64,000 nt of DNA from Chryseobacterium joostei (GCF_003815775.1 NZ_CP033926.1:2914001-2978000), one strand, 5' to 3'. Positions 37,797-47,173 are shown, counted from the stretch's first letter. Numbers and translations are program-made. The notes: generated from the sequence alone by a model not told the origin.

Positions 37797-40202
37797 ATGA
37801 CAGAATTTGAAGATATGAGTTTAGAGGAAATGATCAGCGACGGTTTTGATATTGTAGCTGAGGAAATCAATCTTTCCGACTTTGCAGAGACTGATAAGAA
37901 TTCCGAACAGAAAATATTCCCGATACTTCCCGTAAGAAATATGGTTATGTTCCCGAATGTGGTGATTCCTATTACTGCTGGAAGAAAAACATCAATACAG
38001 CTTATTGAGGAAGCACAGAAGAACGGAGATTTTATTGGGATTATAAGCCAGAAAAACTCTGATCTTGAACAGCCTACTGAGAAAGATATTTATACCACTG
38101 GTACACTTGCGAAGATCATTAAGATCATTAAGCTTCCTGAGGGTAATATCACAGCAATTACAAAAGGTTTTCACAGGTTCAAAATCAAAAAAATGACTGA
38201 TAATCAGCCTTATTTTAAAGCTGAAATTTCAAAATTAAAAGATGCTAAGCCTAAAAATGAGGAGGAATATGATGCCTTGCTGGAAAACATTAAGGATCTA
38301 GCTTTAAAAATCATTGAACTGGATCCCAATATTCCCAATGCAGCAAATTTTGCTATCAAGAACATTAACAACAATGATGATCTGCTGAACTTCATCTGTA
38401 CAAATGCAAGCTTCCCATCTCTTGAAAAGCAGAGATTACTAGAGGAAAGAAGCATGATGGAGAGAGCCAATAAATGCTATGAAATGATGCATGAGGACTT
38501 CAGAAAGCTGGAACTAAGAAACCAGATTCATCAAAAAACCTCAAAGGATCTTGATAAGCAGCAAAGAGAGTATTTTCTGAATCAACAGATCAGAACCATT
38601 CAGGAAGAATTGGGTGGCGGACCTGAAAGTGATGTGGAAGATCTTATTGCTAAAGCAAAAACGAAAAAATGGAGTAAGGAAGTTGAAGAACATTTCCAAA
38701 AAGAAATTGGCAGACTGCAGCGTCAAAATCCTAATTCTCCGGATTACAACGTACAAAGAAACTATCTGGATTTCTTTACGGATCTTCCTTGGGATACCTA
38801 CACCAAAGATATTTTCGATATTGCAAAAGCTGAAAAAGTATTAGATAAAGCGCACTTCGGGCTGGAAGACATTAAAAAAAGAATCTTGGAGCACATGGCT
38901 GTTTTAAAATTAAAAAACAACATGAAATCTCCTATTCTATTGTTGGTAGGCCCTCCGGGAGTAGGTAAAACATCTTTAGGAAAATCTATTGCTGACTCCT
39001 TGGGTAGAAAGTATGTAAGATTATCTCTGGGTGGACTTCATGATGAGAGTGAAATCCGCGGACACAGAAAAACATATATTGGTGCGATGGCCGGAAGAAT
39101 CCTGCAGTCTATTAAAAAATCAGGAACCTCCAATCCGGTAATTGTTTTGGATGAGATTGATAAAATCGGACAAGGTCTTCACGGGGATCCAAGTTCTGCA
39201 CTATTAGAAGTTCTTGATCCTGAACAAAATAAGTCATTCTATGACAACTTCCTTGAAATGGGATACGATTTGTCAAGGGTAATGTTTATTGCAACAGCCA
39301 ATTCCCTTTCAACCATTCAAACGCCTCTTTTGGATAGAACAGAAATCATTCAAATTGCAGGATATACGCTTGAGGAAAAGATTGAAATTGCTAAAAGACA
39401 CTTAATCAAGAAGCAACAAGAGGAAAATGGTTTGGATACTAAATCTTTCAAGCTTGGAAATCCTGAACTTAAGCACATTATCGAAGCTCATACTTCAGAA
39501 AGTGGTGTGAGATCTTTAGAGAAAAGGATTGCTTCCATTGCAAGATGGGTAGCGTTACAAACTGCTTTAGTAAAAGATTATGATCCAAAAATTTCCCTTG
39601 AAAAAGTGGATGAAATTCTTGGAGTTCCAAGACCGAAGAGTTTATCTGAGATTACAGGAGTTCCCGGTGTAGTAACAGGTTTAGCCTGGACAAGCGTAGG
39701 TGGAGACATCTTGTATATTGAAAGTATTTTAAGCAACGGAAAAGGTACATTAACGATGACCGGAAACCTGGGGACCGTTATGAAAGAGTCTGCTACCATT
39801 GCCTTAGAGTATATTAAAGCCAAGCATGATGAATTGGGAATTGCTCAGGAAGATCTGGATAAGAAAAACATTCACGTTCACGTTCCTGAAGGGGCAACTC
39901 CTAAAGACGGACCATCGGCAGGTATAGCAATGCTTTCTTCTATGGTTTCTTCTTTTAAAAACAAAAAGATAAAGCCGCACCTTGCCATGACGGGGGAAAT
40001 TACCCTAAGAGGAAAAGTTCTTCCGGTAGGTGGAATCAAGGAGAAACTTCTTGCTGCAACAAGAGCCGGTATAAAGGAAGTAATTCTTTGTGAGGCTAAT
40101 AGAAAAGACGTAGAGGAAATCAAAAAAGACTACTTGAAGAACCTTAAAGTACACTACGTAAACAGAATGGAGGAAGTCATTGACATCGCCATTGAAAAAT
40201 AA
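37797..40202 (+). CDS. lon: ATP-dependent protease Lon
   Basis: Lon degrades misfolded and regulatory proteins in the cytosol. The 801-residue protein has an N-terminal substrate domain (about 40-240, IFPILPVRNMVMFPNVVIP), a coiled region, the AAA+ module with Walker A GPPGVGKTS near 385 and Walker B VIVLDEIDK near 450, and the C-terminal serine protease domain with catalytic Ser707 in PKDGPSAGIAM and catalytic Lys near 750 (GGIKEKLLAA). Lengths are normal. A perfect palindrome lies just before the start, and a terminator follows. Confidence 0.97.
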   Translation: MTEFEDMSLEEMISDGFDIVAEEINLSDFAETDKNSEQKIFPILPVRNMVMFPNVVIPITAGRKTSIQLIEEAQKNGDFIGIISQKNSDLEQPTEKDIYTTGTLAKIIKIIKLPEGNITAITKGFHRFKIKKMTDNQPYFKAEISKLKDAKPKNEEEYDALLENIKDLALKIIELDPNIPNAANFAIKNINNNDDLLNFICTNASFPSLEKQRLLEERSMMERANKCYEMMHEDFRKLELRNQIHQKTSKDLDKQQREYFLNQQIRTIQEELGGGPESDVEDLIAKAKTKKWSKEVEEHFQKEIGRLQRQNPNSPDYNVQRNYLDFFTDLPWDTYTKDIFDIAKAEKVLDKAHFGLEDIKKRILEHMAVLKLKNNMKSPILLLVGPPGVGKTSLGKSIADSLGRKYVRLSLGGLHDESEIRGHRKTYIGAMAGRILQSIKKSGTSNPVIVLDEIDKIGQGLHGDPSSALLEVLDPEQNKSFYDNFLEMGYDLSRVMFIATANSLSTIQTPLLDRTEIIQIAGYTLEEKIEIAKRHLIKKQQEENGLDTKSFKLGNPELKHIIEAHTSESGVRSLEKRIASIARWVALQTALVKDYDPKISLEKVDEILGVPRPKSLSEITGVPGVVTGLAWTSVGGDILYIESILSNGKGTLTMTGNLGTVMKESATIALEYIKAKHDELGIAQEDLDKKNIHVHVPEGATPKDGPSAGIAMLSSMVSSFKNKKIKPHLAMTGEITLRGKVLPVGGIKEKLLAATRAGIKEVILCEANRKDVEEIKKDYLKNLKVHYVNRMEEVIDIAIEK

Positions 40203-40240
40203 GGCAACTTATCAATATAACATATTAACTTCTCAATAAG

Positions 40241-40271
40241 GAAACACGTTCTGATCATTGGAACGTGTTTC
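40241..40271 (+). terminator. Terminator after lon
   Basis: GAAACACGTTC (40241-40251) pairs with GAACGTGTTTC (40261-40271), an 11-bp perfect stem followed by TGTTTTTG. It sits 38 bases after the lon stop. Confidence 0.9.
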
Positions 40272-40416
40272 TGTTTTTGTATATCAAAGCTTTTCTTTGC
40301 TCCATCAGGTGGAATGAAATTTGATATGCAGAAAAAAAATCCACATTGATTGAATAAAAATTTCTTTAATTCAATGGGTTTTGCTTATTTTTATTCCATA
40401 CTGTAGATTTTAGATT

Positions 40417-41529
40417 ATGAATTTTCTTAGATTACCCTTCCTTGTTAAACTTACGCTCGTTGTTATTTCCATCATCGGCCTTGGCTATCTTTTGGCATTA
40501 GGACAGAGCATTTTAGCTCCGTTTTTTCTTGCTTTCCTAATGGCAATGCTGTTTTTACCGGCTGCAACATTTATGGAGAGAAGACTAAGGTTCCCAAGAT
40601 CTATGTCAACAATGACCTCTGTTTTTATCATGTTAATGATTTTAAGCGGGTTAATATATTTCTTTAGCACCCAATTATCAGATTTCAGTAAAGATCTCCC
40701 CCATCTCAGGGAACAGTTTACGACAGTCTTTAATGGCTTCCAGCACTGGATTTCGAAGACATTCAATGTAAAGGTAGATGAACAGGTGGATTATATCAAC
40801 CAGGGACTGAATAAGTTGCTTTCTTCATCAGGAGCCATCTTAGGTTTTACATTCGGAATATTTTCAACAGGCTTTGGCTTTATCATATTCTTTACCATAT
40901 TTTTCATCTTTATTTTAAATTACAGAAGACTTTTAAATAACTTTATTATTGCGGTCTTTAATGAAAGACACAAGTCAAGTGTAGAAGAAGCGGTGAATGA
41001 AATCCGCATTATGACCAAGAAATATATCTTCGGACTTTTTCTTCAGGTTATTATAGTATCTACGCTTACTTCAATCGTTCTTACTGTTTTAGGAGTAAAA
41101 TACGCCATTCTTCTGGCTGTTTTAACAGGCTTGCTGAATGTAATTCCTTATTTGGGAATTTTTATTTCTCTAGTAATTTCGTGCTTCATTGCATTTGCCA
41201 CTTCCAGCCCATCAACCTGTATTTATGTAGCTATGGGCTATATTGCCGTACATGCCGTGGATGGAAATATTGTTCTTCCATTTGTTGTAGGTTCTAAGGT
41301 AAAGATCAATGCTTTATTTTCATTTGTGGGAATTCTTTTGGGCGAACACCTTTGGGGTATTGCTGGAATGTTTCTTTGTATTCCAGCCATTGCCATCATT
41401 AAAATTATCTGTGAAAGGGTGGAGGATCTGAGACCTTGGGGTAAATTGCTTGGTGAAGAAGAAAAGCCCAATAAAAAGAAGAAAAGTTATAAAATTTCAA
41501 AGAATATTACCCTGAAAGAAATGGATTGA
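40417..41529 (+). CDS. AI-2E family transporter
   Basis: This 370-residue inner-membrane protein of the AI-2E (PerM/YdiK) family has about eight helices. The N-terminal pair is followed by a central soluble helical loop (about 85-140, FSKDLPHLREQFTTVFNGF) and a conserved C-terminal membrane block (LTGLLNVIPYLGIFISLV near 245, then GNIVLPFVVGSKV near 285). A few members export autoinducer 2 or sodium, but most are uncharacterised. The lysine-rich tail is cytoplasmic. It is a single-gene unit between two terminators. Confidence 0.9.
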   Translation: MNFLRLPFLVKLTLVVISIIGLGYLLALGQSILAPFFLAFLMAMLFLPAATFMERRLRFPRSMSTMTSVFIMLMILSGLIYFFSTQLSDFSKDLPHLREQFTTVFNGFQHWISKTFNVKVDEQVDYINQGLNKLLSSSGAILGFTFGIFSTGFGFIIFFTIFFIFILNYRRLLNNFIIAVFNERHKSSVEEAVNEIRIMTKKYIFGLFLQVIIVSTLTSIVLTVLGVKYAILLAVLTGLLNVIPYLGIFISLVISCFIAFATSSPSTCIYVAMGYIAVHAVDGNIVLPFVVGSKVKINALFSFVGILLGEHLWGIAGMFLCIPAIAIIKIICERVEDLRPWGKLLGEEEKPNKKKKSYKISKNITLKEMD

Positions 41530-41601
41530 TAATGATCAATAAGTGATGAAAACATCTATTTAGTTGAAATCATTACAATTGATTCATAATAAACTTTAAA
41601 T

Positions 41602-41636
41602 AAAAAAGACTGCCTTGAAATAAGACAGTCTTTTTT
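41602..41636. terminator. Bidirectional terminator
   Basis: AAAAAAGACTG (41602-41612) pairs with CAGTCTTTTTT (41626-41636). A/T runs on both sides serve the AI-2E gene and the convergent double-glycine peptide gene. Confidence 0.85.
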
Positions 41637-41642
41637 ATTTTA

Positions 41643-41888
41643 TTAAGGAAGAGCGCAATAGGGGCTCATTCCGTTTGGACAGGTTTCTGTACAAAGAATA
41701 TTAGATTGTATATCAGGGCAGTAACCATAATCTTCTCCTCCACCTCCCGGGCCTCCTCCTAAACAAGGATCACCTGGGGGAATCTTACACGGACATCCTA
41801 TAGGACCGATATCGCATTTCCCAATACCTACTCCACCTTGAATTTCTCTTAAAGATGTACGGTTTAATTTTTTAAGATTTTTCAACAT
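41643..41888 (-). CDS. Bacteriocin-like double-glycine leader peptide
   Basis: This 81-residue peptide has the ComC/bacteriocin leader typical of Chryseobacterium: MLKNLKKLNRTSLREIQGG, with cleavage expected after Gly19. The mature part is rich in Gly, Pro and Cys (KCDIGPIGCPC, GGGPGGGGEDYGYC, LCTETCP), with eight cysteines that could form disulfides. C39-peptidase ABC exporters normally cut and export such peptides, but none is encoded in this window. It has its own promoter-like sequence and terminator. It could be a bacteriocin, signal or other secreted peptide; activity is not shown by sequence. Confidence 0.82.
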   Translation of the reverse strand: MLKNLKKLNRTSLREIQGGVGIGKCDIGPIGCPCKIPPGDPCLGGGPGGGGEDYGYCPDIQSNILCTETCPNGMSPYCALP

Positions 41889-41913
41889 AATATTATCAGT
41901 TTAATTTGTATTT

Positions 41914-41921
41914 CAAATATA
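41914..41921 (-). promoter_or_regulatory. -7 element of the double-glycine peptide gene
   Basis: On the minus strand TATATTTG matches TAnnTTTG, about 26 bases before the ATG. A TTG 22 bases further upstream could be the -33 element. Confidence 0.5.
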
Positions 41922-42042
41922 AATAATAAAATTGTACAAAATCCAACATTAACCTACCATTAACACAACCCTATTCATTTTTTATTAAAAATGAATGATA
42001 AAATAATATTTTTATTTTACATTAGATATAAAATATTTAATC

Positions 42043-42420
42043 ATGAAATATATAAAATTCATTCTATGCCTCTTATTCGGAATTATGTTTATCAATGCAG
42101 GATTAGACAAGTTTTTTCATTACAATCCAACCCCGCCACTTACTGAAGCCCAAATGAAAATTTATGCTGCATTTGGAGAAATAGGCTGGTTACTACCTTT
42201 AGTGGGAGCTGTAGAGGTAATTGGAGGACTATTATTCATTTTTCCAAAAACAAGAGCATTAGGTGCTATCGTTATACTGCCGGTATTAGTGGGAATTTTA
42301 ATCCATAACTTATTCAGGGATCCATCAAATATAGGCATTACAATTTCTGCTGTACTGTTCATTATTAATATCTGGATCATTATTGACAATAAAGACAAGT
42401 ATAAAAACCTAGTGGGCTAA
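42043..42420 (+). CDS. DoxX-family membrane protein
   Basis: This 125-residue inner-membrane protein of the DoxX type has four hydrophobic helices. The first carries FIKFILCLLFGIMFINAGLDKF without a cleavage site, and later segments are WLLPLVGAVEVIGGLLFIF, LGAIVILPVLVGILIHNLF and a final VLFIINIWIIID. DoxX members are tied to redox or quinone chemistry in a few cases and are mostly uncharacterised. It is isolated, divergent from the double-glycine peptide gene and convergent with the acyl-CoA dehydrogenase. Confidence 0.85.
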   Translation: MKYIKFILCLLFGIMFINAGLDKFFHYNPTPPLTEAQMKIYAAFGEIGWLLPLVGAVEVIGGLLFIFPKTRALGAIVILPVLVGILIHNLFRDPSNIGITISAVLFIINIWIIIDNKDKYKNLVG

Positions 42421-42447
42421 CCGGTAGTAATTACTATCTATTACTTT

Positions 42448-43806
42448 TTACACAAATGCACTGAATCCTGTAATCGATCGTCCTACGATGAGCGAATTGA
42501 TCTCTTTTGTTCCTTCGTAAGAATAAATTGCTTCAGCATCAGCTACAAAACGGGCAACATCATATTCCAGCAAAATACCGTTACCACCCATTACTTCTCT
42601 TGCTCTGGAAACAATATCTCTTGTTCTCAGGGTACAGAAAACCTTGGCCAGTGAAGCATGCTCATCCTTTAAAATTCCTTCATCCTGCATTTCAGACAGC
42701 CTGAAGACCATAGTCTGCATGGCCGTAAGATTGGATAACATTTCCACAAGATGCCCCTGAATCATTTGAAATGAAGCAATAGGCTTTCCAAACTGTTCCC
42801 TTGTTCTGGTATATGCCAATGCACTTTCATAGGCTCCTCTTGCACAACCTGTTGCCATCCAAGCTACTCCAGCTCTTGTCATTCGCAGCACCTTTCCTGT
42901 ATCTTTAAATGAATTAGCATTCTGCAAGCGGTTTTCTTCTGTAATCAGGCAGTCTTTCAAGGTAATTAACCCGTTCTGAACTATTCTGAGCGCCATTTTT
43001 CCCTTGATTTTTTCAACAGAATATCCGGGATTATCTTTTTCTACAATAAATCCTTTTACCTCTCCACTGTCTAAATCTCTTGCCCAGATGATAACGAGAT
43101 CTGCAAAGGTTGCATTTCCTATCCATTTTTTCTGTCCGTTCAACACCCAGCCCTCTTCTGTTTTTTTACAGGTTACCGTTAAGCCTCCCGCAGCTCCGGA
43201 GCCAACTTCCGGCTCTGTAAGTCCAAATGCCCCTATCTTTTCAAACTTCTGCATCTGTGGAAGCCATTTCTGTTTCTGTTCTTCTGAGCCACAAATGTAT
43301 ATAGACCCCATTGCTAATCCAGACTGTACCCCGAAAAAAGTAGCAATGGAAGCATCAATTCTCGCCATTTCCATTGCAATGACCCCTTCCATCAGGAATG
43401 GCATTCCCGGACATCCGTACCCTTCGTAAGTAACTCCACAGATATCCAGCTTTTGGAATTTTGGGATTAATTCAAAAGGAAATTCATCTCTTAGCCAATA
43501 ATGATTCACCAAAGGTTTCACCTCTTTTTCCATAAAGGCTCTTACTTTCAGTTGAATTTCTCGCTGCTCAGGAGACAAGGTATGGTAGATGTCATAAAAA
43601 TCTCCATCAATGGGAGGAAGTTCTTTCTTTTTCTTATCAGGATCAAGCATTTTCATAAGTCCTGAAAGCTGTTTATCGTCCAATTTTGAAAAATTATGCA
43701 TCAGTTTGGGCAAATCTACTTTTTTAGAGATGGCGCTTAACTGGTCAAAATCTATGGATGTAAACAATCCTATTGCATTTCTGATTTTGGAAAAGGTATT
43801 TGACAT
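42448..43806 (-). CDS. Acyl-CoA dehydrogenase (glutaryl-CoA-like)
   Basis: This FAD flavoenzyme oxidises an acyl-CoA at the alpha-beta position. From the Met at 43806 (MSNTFSKIRNA) it has about 452 residues; the Met at 43845 would add 13. The N-terminal extension of about 65 residues is followed by the family core: AFGLTEPEVGSGAAGGLTV near 200, WVLNGQKKWIGNATFADLV near 235, REQFGKPIASFQMIQ near 355 and the C-terminal MGGNGILLEYDVARF and YEGTKEINSLIVGRSITG, where the catalytic Glu lies. Sequence motifs resemble glutaryl-CoA dehydrogenases. Substrate is uncertain. Confidence 0.9.
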   Translation of the reverse strand: MSNTFSKIRNAIGLFTSIDFDQLSAISKKVDLPKLMHNFSKLDDKQLSGLMKMLDPDKKKKELPPIDGDFYDIYHTLSPEQREIQLKVRAFMEKEVKPLVNHYWLRDEFPFELIPKFQKLDICGVTYEGYGCPGMPFLMEGVIAMEMARIDASIATFFGVQSGLAMGSIYICGSEEQKQKWLPQMQKFEKIGAFGLTEPEVGSGAAGGLTVTCKKTEEGWVLNGQKKWIGNATFADLVIIWARDLDSGEVKGFIVEKDNPGYSVEKIKGKMALRIVQNGLITLKDCLITEENRLQNANSFKDTGKVLRMTRAGVAWMATGCARGAYESALAYTRTREQFGKPIASFQMIQGHLVEMLSNLTAMQTMVFRLSEMQDEGILKDEHASLAKVFCTLRTRDIVSRAREVMGGNGILLEYDVARFVADAEAIYSYEGTKEINSLIVGRSITGFSAFV

Positions 43807-44015
43807 AATGATATATTGTGATTTAGTTTGTAAAAAGATAAGCAAAAATTACTCCGAAACCAAGTCACCACCCAATATACTATTTTACAAAACACTAATA
43901 TTCAGCAAATTAAATCAGAACATTTCCTTTACAAACTTTTTACTTTTGATTTTCAAGCATTACAAAAGATCCTGACAGAACTTTGACTCAAGCAAAACCT
44001 CAAAAATAGTACACT

Positions 44016-44921
44016 ATGAAAACAACTTACATTAAATTATCATTATCTGCAGTTCTTCTATTGGGAATTTATTCATGTAAAAAAGGAGAAGCCAGTACCA
44101 ATGAACTTAGTAATTATGCAGTTGCTGATTCTGCCGCAGTTACAACATCAGACAGCATTTCATCAGCTGCGAGCATGGAAGTAAAGGACAAGCAGTTTAT
44201 CAAAACAGCAGATGTCAATATGGATGTAAAAGATGTGTATAATGCTACCATTGCCATTGAAAAATCAGTTCAGGAGCTTGGAGGTTTTGTTACCAAAAGC
44301 AATCTTCAAAGCAATGTTGTTTCTGAAGACACCTACAACACTTCTGACACGGAAGCCATGCTCATCAAAAAATACAAGAGTGAAAATACAATACAGGTAC
44401 GAGTACCCACTGAAAAACTGGGAGATTTTTTGACAGCAATCAATACGAACAAATTGTTTCTCAACTCACGAACCATTAATGCAGAGGATATAACGGCTAA
44501 TATCAAATACTCCGAACTGGAAGCAAAAAGAAACCAAAAAACTTCTGAAAACATTGATAAGATCAAAGCTAATAAAGACAAGGTAGCATTGGGCAATGAG
44601 AATATGTCTGAGGGAAATCTTCAAAAGCTAACTACGATGAACATGGCAGACAATCTGAAATACAGCACTGTTGATATTTACATCAAGGAACCAAAATTAC
44701 GTGTTGCAGAAATTGCGGTTACCAACAGCATTGACAATAAATACAGATACAATTTTATCTACGATGCTAAAGATGGCTTCGTTTATGGATTCTACCTGAT
44801 TCAAAGAATCTTTGTTGCACTTATTAACATCTGGCCACTCTTATTAATTGCCGGCGGACTGATCTATTTTTTCAGAAAAAGAAAAGCCATAAGACCTGAG
44901 CAACCTAAAATCCAGGAATAA
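44016..44921 (+). CDS. DUF4349-domain lipoprotein
   Basis: This 301-residue envelope protein has a lipoprotein signal ending LLGIYSC (Cys21) and a DUF4349 domain in the middle: FIKTADVNMDVKDVYNATIA near 65, LGGFVTKSNL near 95, VRVPTEKLGDFLTAINT near 130 and SRTINAEDITANIKYSELEA near 155. A coiled-coil KIKANKDKVA segment follows, and a C-terminal membrane helix (LINIWPLLLIAGGLIYFF) ends in a basic tail. The function of DUF4349 proteins is unknown. The gene is flanked by its own terminator. Confidence 0.88.
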   Translation: MKTTYIKLSLSAVLLLGIYSCKKGEASTNELSNYAVADSAAVTTSDSISSAASMEVKDKQFIKTADVNMDVKDVYNATIAIEKSVQELGGFVTKSNLQSNVVSEDTYNTSDTEAMLIKKYKSENTIQVRVPTEKLGDFLTAINTNKLFLNSRTINAEDITANIKYSELEAKRNQKTSENIDKIKANKDKVALGNENMSEGNLQKLTTMNMADNLKYSTVDIYIKEPKLRVAEIAVTNSIDNKYRYNFIYDAKDGFVYGFYLIQRIFVALINIWPLLLIAGGLIYFFRKRKAIRPEQPKIQE

Positions 44922-44964
44922 AAACACCTAACCAATTGGTTATCATCATAATTTTAGATTTTAC

Positions 44965-44986
44965 AACCTCCTATTTATGGGAGGTT
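44965..44986 (+). terminator. Terminator after DUF4349 gene
   Basis: AACCTCC (44965-44971) pairs with GGAGGTT (44980-44986), followed by TTTTATTTTTTT. Confidence 0.8.
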
Positions 44987-45072
44987 TTTATTTTTTTGAA
45001 AAAAAACTGTAACGATAATAATACTGTCCTTACCTACTATTTAAAAGAACAGAAAATCAAAAAATAAATAAT

Positions 45073-45948
45073 ATGAAAAATTTAGTAAAACTTGGATTCA
45101 CAGCATTATTATCAATGAATTTCATGACTTCAGCAGCGCAGGATAAGAAAACGGACAACGACAACAGCCTGCTGTGGGAAGTATCCGGAAATGGACTTTC
45201 TAAGCCATCTTATATTGCCGGAACATTTCATATCTTATGCAACAAAGATTTTGATATAAAACCTAAGATTTGGAACGCGCTTAATCAATCGGAAAATTTT
45301 GTTATGGAGATCAATTACACCGATCAAAACGAAATGGGTGCCATGCAAAAAATGATGTCTGCAGATAAAAAAATATCTGAACAACTTACTTCTGAAGAGG
45401 CCGCAGAACTGGATAAAGTACTTGTCAATTATGGAGCAGATCTGAAAAAAGTTGACCGCTACAGTCCACAGGCTCTTTACGCTCTTGTAGCAACAAAGGC
45501 CATCCCATGTCCTCAGACTGAAGTGAAAATGTATGAAATTGAACTTCTTAAAGCGGCTTTAAAAAACAAAAAAAGTGTGAATGGGCTAGAAAAAGTTGAT
45601 GATCAAGCATATGCAATTGGGGAAGCATACAACCTGAAAGAAGTAATATCCCAACTGAAATTAGGTAATGAATATGCCATCACTTCACAAAAAATGACCG
45701 AAGCCTTTAAAAATGAAAATCTAAAAACCTTGGACCAGCTTATTAAAGACCCAAAATTCATGAATAAAAAACAGGAAAAATTAATGCTGACTGACCGAAA
45801 TATAAAATGGGCAGAAAAAATGCCCGCGATAATGAAGAAACAAAGCTCTTTCTTTGCCGTTGGAAGCGGTCATCTTTGGGGAAAGAACGGGCTAATCAAC
45901 CTTTTGAAAGCAAAAGGATACACTGTAAAACCTGTATCAAGCTTATAG
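45073..45948 (+). CDS. TraB/GumN-family exported protein
   Basis: This 291-residue protein has a signal peptide (LGFTALLSMNFMTSAAQ) and a TraB/GumN domain: LLWEVSGNGLSKPSYIAGTFHILC near 33-56, where the GTFH motif is the family hallmark, and a C-terminal SSFFAVGSGHLWGKNGLINLL near 257, where the second conserved histidine sits. These conserved residues suggest a Tiki-like metalloprotease fold, but activity is unproven for most members. It lies 24 bases upstream of the ECF sigma factor gene and may be transcribed with it. Confidence 0.9.
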   Translation: MKNLVKLGFTALLSMNFMTSAAQDKKTDNDNSLLWEVSGNGLSKPSYIAGTFHILCNKDFDIKPKIWNALNQSENFVMEINYTDQNEMGAMQKMMSADKKISEQLTSEEAAELDKVLVNYGADLKKVDRYSPQALYALVATKAIPCPQTEVKMYEIELLKAALKNKKSVNGLEKVDDQAYAIGEAYNLKEVISQLKLGNEYAITSQKMTEAFKNENLKTLDQLIKDPKFMNKKQEKLMLTDRNIKWAEKMPAIMKKQSSFFAVGSGHLWGKNGLINLLKAKGYTVKPVSSL

Positions 45949-45972
45949 TGATAACTAAACCATGAAACGATT

Positions 45973-46482
45973 GTGAGTAACCCAACTGAAACAGCCTTTT
46001 TAAAGCTTGTTAATCAGCACAAAGGCATTCTATATAAAGCTTCCCGAATCTACGCCGATTCTATAGAGGATCGGGAAGATCTCCAGCAGGAAATCCTCAT
46101 TCAGCTCTGGAAATCCTATCAGAGCTTTAAGGGAAACAGTGAATTTTCTACCTGGATGTATCGTGTCGCTATCAATACTGCCATCACTTATTTGAAAAAG
46201 GAAAAACAAAGGTCCGGCAATCATACAGATGCTCCACATCATTTTGAAGTACAACAGGAAGATTATAACCCAACAAAAGATAAGCAATTAGAAATTTTTT
46301 ATAATGCTGTCCAAGAATTAAACTCTTTGGAGAAAGCCGTCATCTTTTATTTCATGGAGGGAATGTCACACAAAGAAATAGGAAGCAACCTCGGGCTTAG
46401 CGAAGGCAATGCCCGTGTAAAACTGAACAGAACAAAAGAAAAAATACAACAAATCATAAAAAAATCAGGTTATGAACTTTGA
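45973..46482 (+). CDS. ECF-type RNA polymerase sigma factor
   Basis: This 169-residue sigma-70-family ECF factor has region 2 (about 20-85, YADSIEDREDLQQEILIQLW and FSTWMYRVAINTAITYLKKE) and region 4 (about 110-165, LNSLEKAVIFYFMEGMSHKE and LGLSEGNARVKLNRTKEKIQ). The start is a GTG at 45973, the only standard start in the frame after an upstream TAA. A four-codon ORF at 45962 ends in a TGA overlapping that GTG. Its 3' end overlaps a membrane-protein gene that is a candidate anti-sigma partner. Confidence 0.93.
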   Translation: MSNPTETAFLKLVNQHKGILYKASRIYADSIEDREDLQQEILIQLWKSYQSFKGNSEFSTWMYRVAINTAITYLKKEKQRSGNHTDAPHHFEVQQEDYNPTKDKQLEIFYNAVQELNSLEKAVIFYFMEGMSHKEIGSNLGLSEGNARVKLNRTKEKIQQIIKKSGYEL

Positions 46483-47077
46483 TCAATTAAAAGAACAATG
46501 GAATAATGAAGACGGTAACGTCACTATTCCTGACAACATAGCGCAATTAAAGGAAAGCAGACATCCTATAGAAAAAATTCAAAAGAGTATGAAGAAAGAG
46601 TTTCCAATGCAGGTTCTTGCCATCATTCTTATCGGATTCTTTCCTCAAATACTAAAATTTCCAGTTTCTCAATACGTTATTTATTATACCTCTTATGCCA
46701 TGCTTGTAGTAATATCCTCTTATTACTTATTTGGATTTTACAAATTTTATAAGCAGACAGAACTTTATACCGGAAATACTAAACACAGTCTCTGGAAAAT
46801 CTACCATGAATTAAAACTTAATATGGAAAGATACCAGTCTTTCGGATTCCTGCTATTGCCTCACTTTATGATCACCCTAGGTCTTGAATTTTATAAAGTA
46901 TTGGCAAAAAAAGGAATGACCCTTGAAAGTGTAACCAATTCTTATCAGCAAACTCTTATTATAAGTGTTCTTATTGGCACAATCGCTATTATAGTTAATA
47001 TTGTTCTATGGACAAAATACATCTATGGCCGTCATGCCAAACAACTGGAAAACATTCTAAACGAAATAGATGAATAA
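46472..47077 (+). CDS. Four-helix membrane protein, sigma-factor partner
   Basis: This 201-residue protein has an N-terminal soluble stretch (MNFDQLKEQWNNEDGNVTI) and about four membrane helices at approximately 50-70, 72-95, 125-145 and 165-190. It overlaps the sigma factor gene by 11 bases, which implies coupled translation. The layout, a short cytosolic N-terminus and then membrane spans, would suit an anti-sigma regulator, but I see no RskA or ZAS cysteine motif, so the role is inferred from position alone. Confidence 0.8.
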   Translation: MNFDQLKEQWNNEDGNVTIPDNIAQLKESRHPIEKIQKSMKKEFPMQVLAIILIGFFPQILKFPVSQYVIYYTSYAMLVVISSYYLFGFYKFYKQTELYTGNTKHSLWKIYHELKLNMERYQSFGFLLLPHFMITLGLEFYKVLAKKGMTLESVTNSYQQTLIISVLIGTIAIIVNIVLWTKYIYGRHAKQLENILNEIDE

Positions 47078-47112
47078 CATTTAAAGTATCTTTTACAGAC
47101 ATTAAAAATGAG

Positions 47113-47131
47113 CCTCAGAGTATTTCTGAGG
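47113..47131 (+). terminator. Terminator after sigma/membrane protein operon
   Basis: CCTCAGA (47113-47119) pairs with TCTGAGG (47125-47131), followed by TTTTGTTTTTT. Confidence 0.85.
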
Positions 47132-47173
47132 TTTTGTTTTTTAAAAAATTGTTATTTATCATCTTCAAATTTA

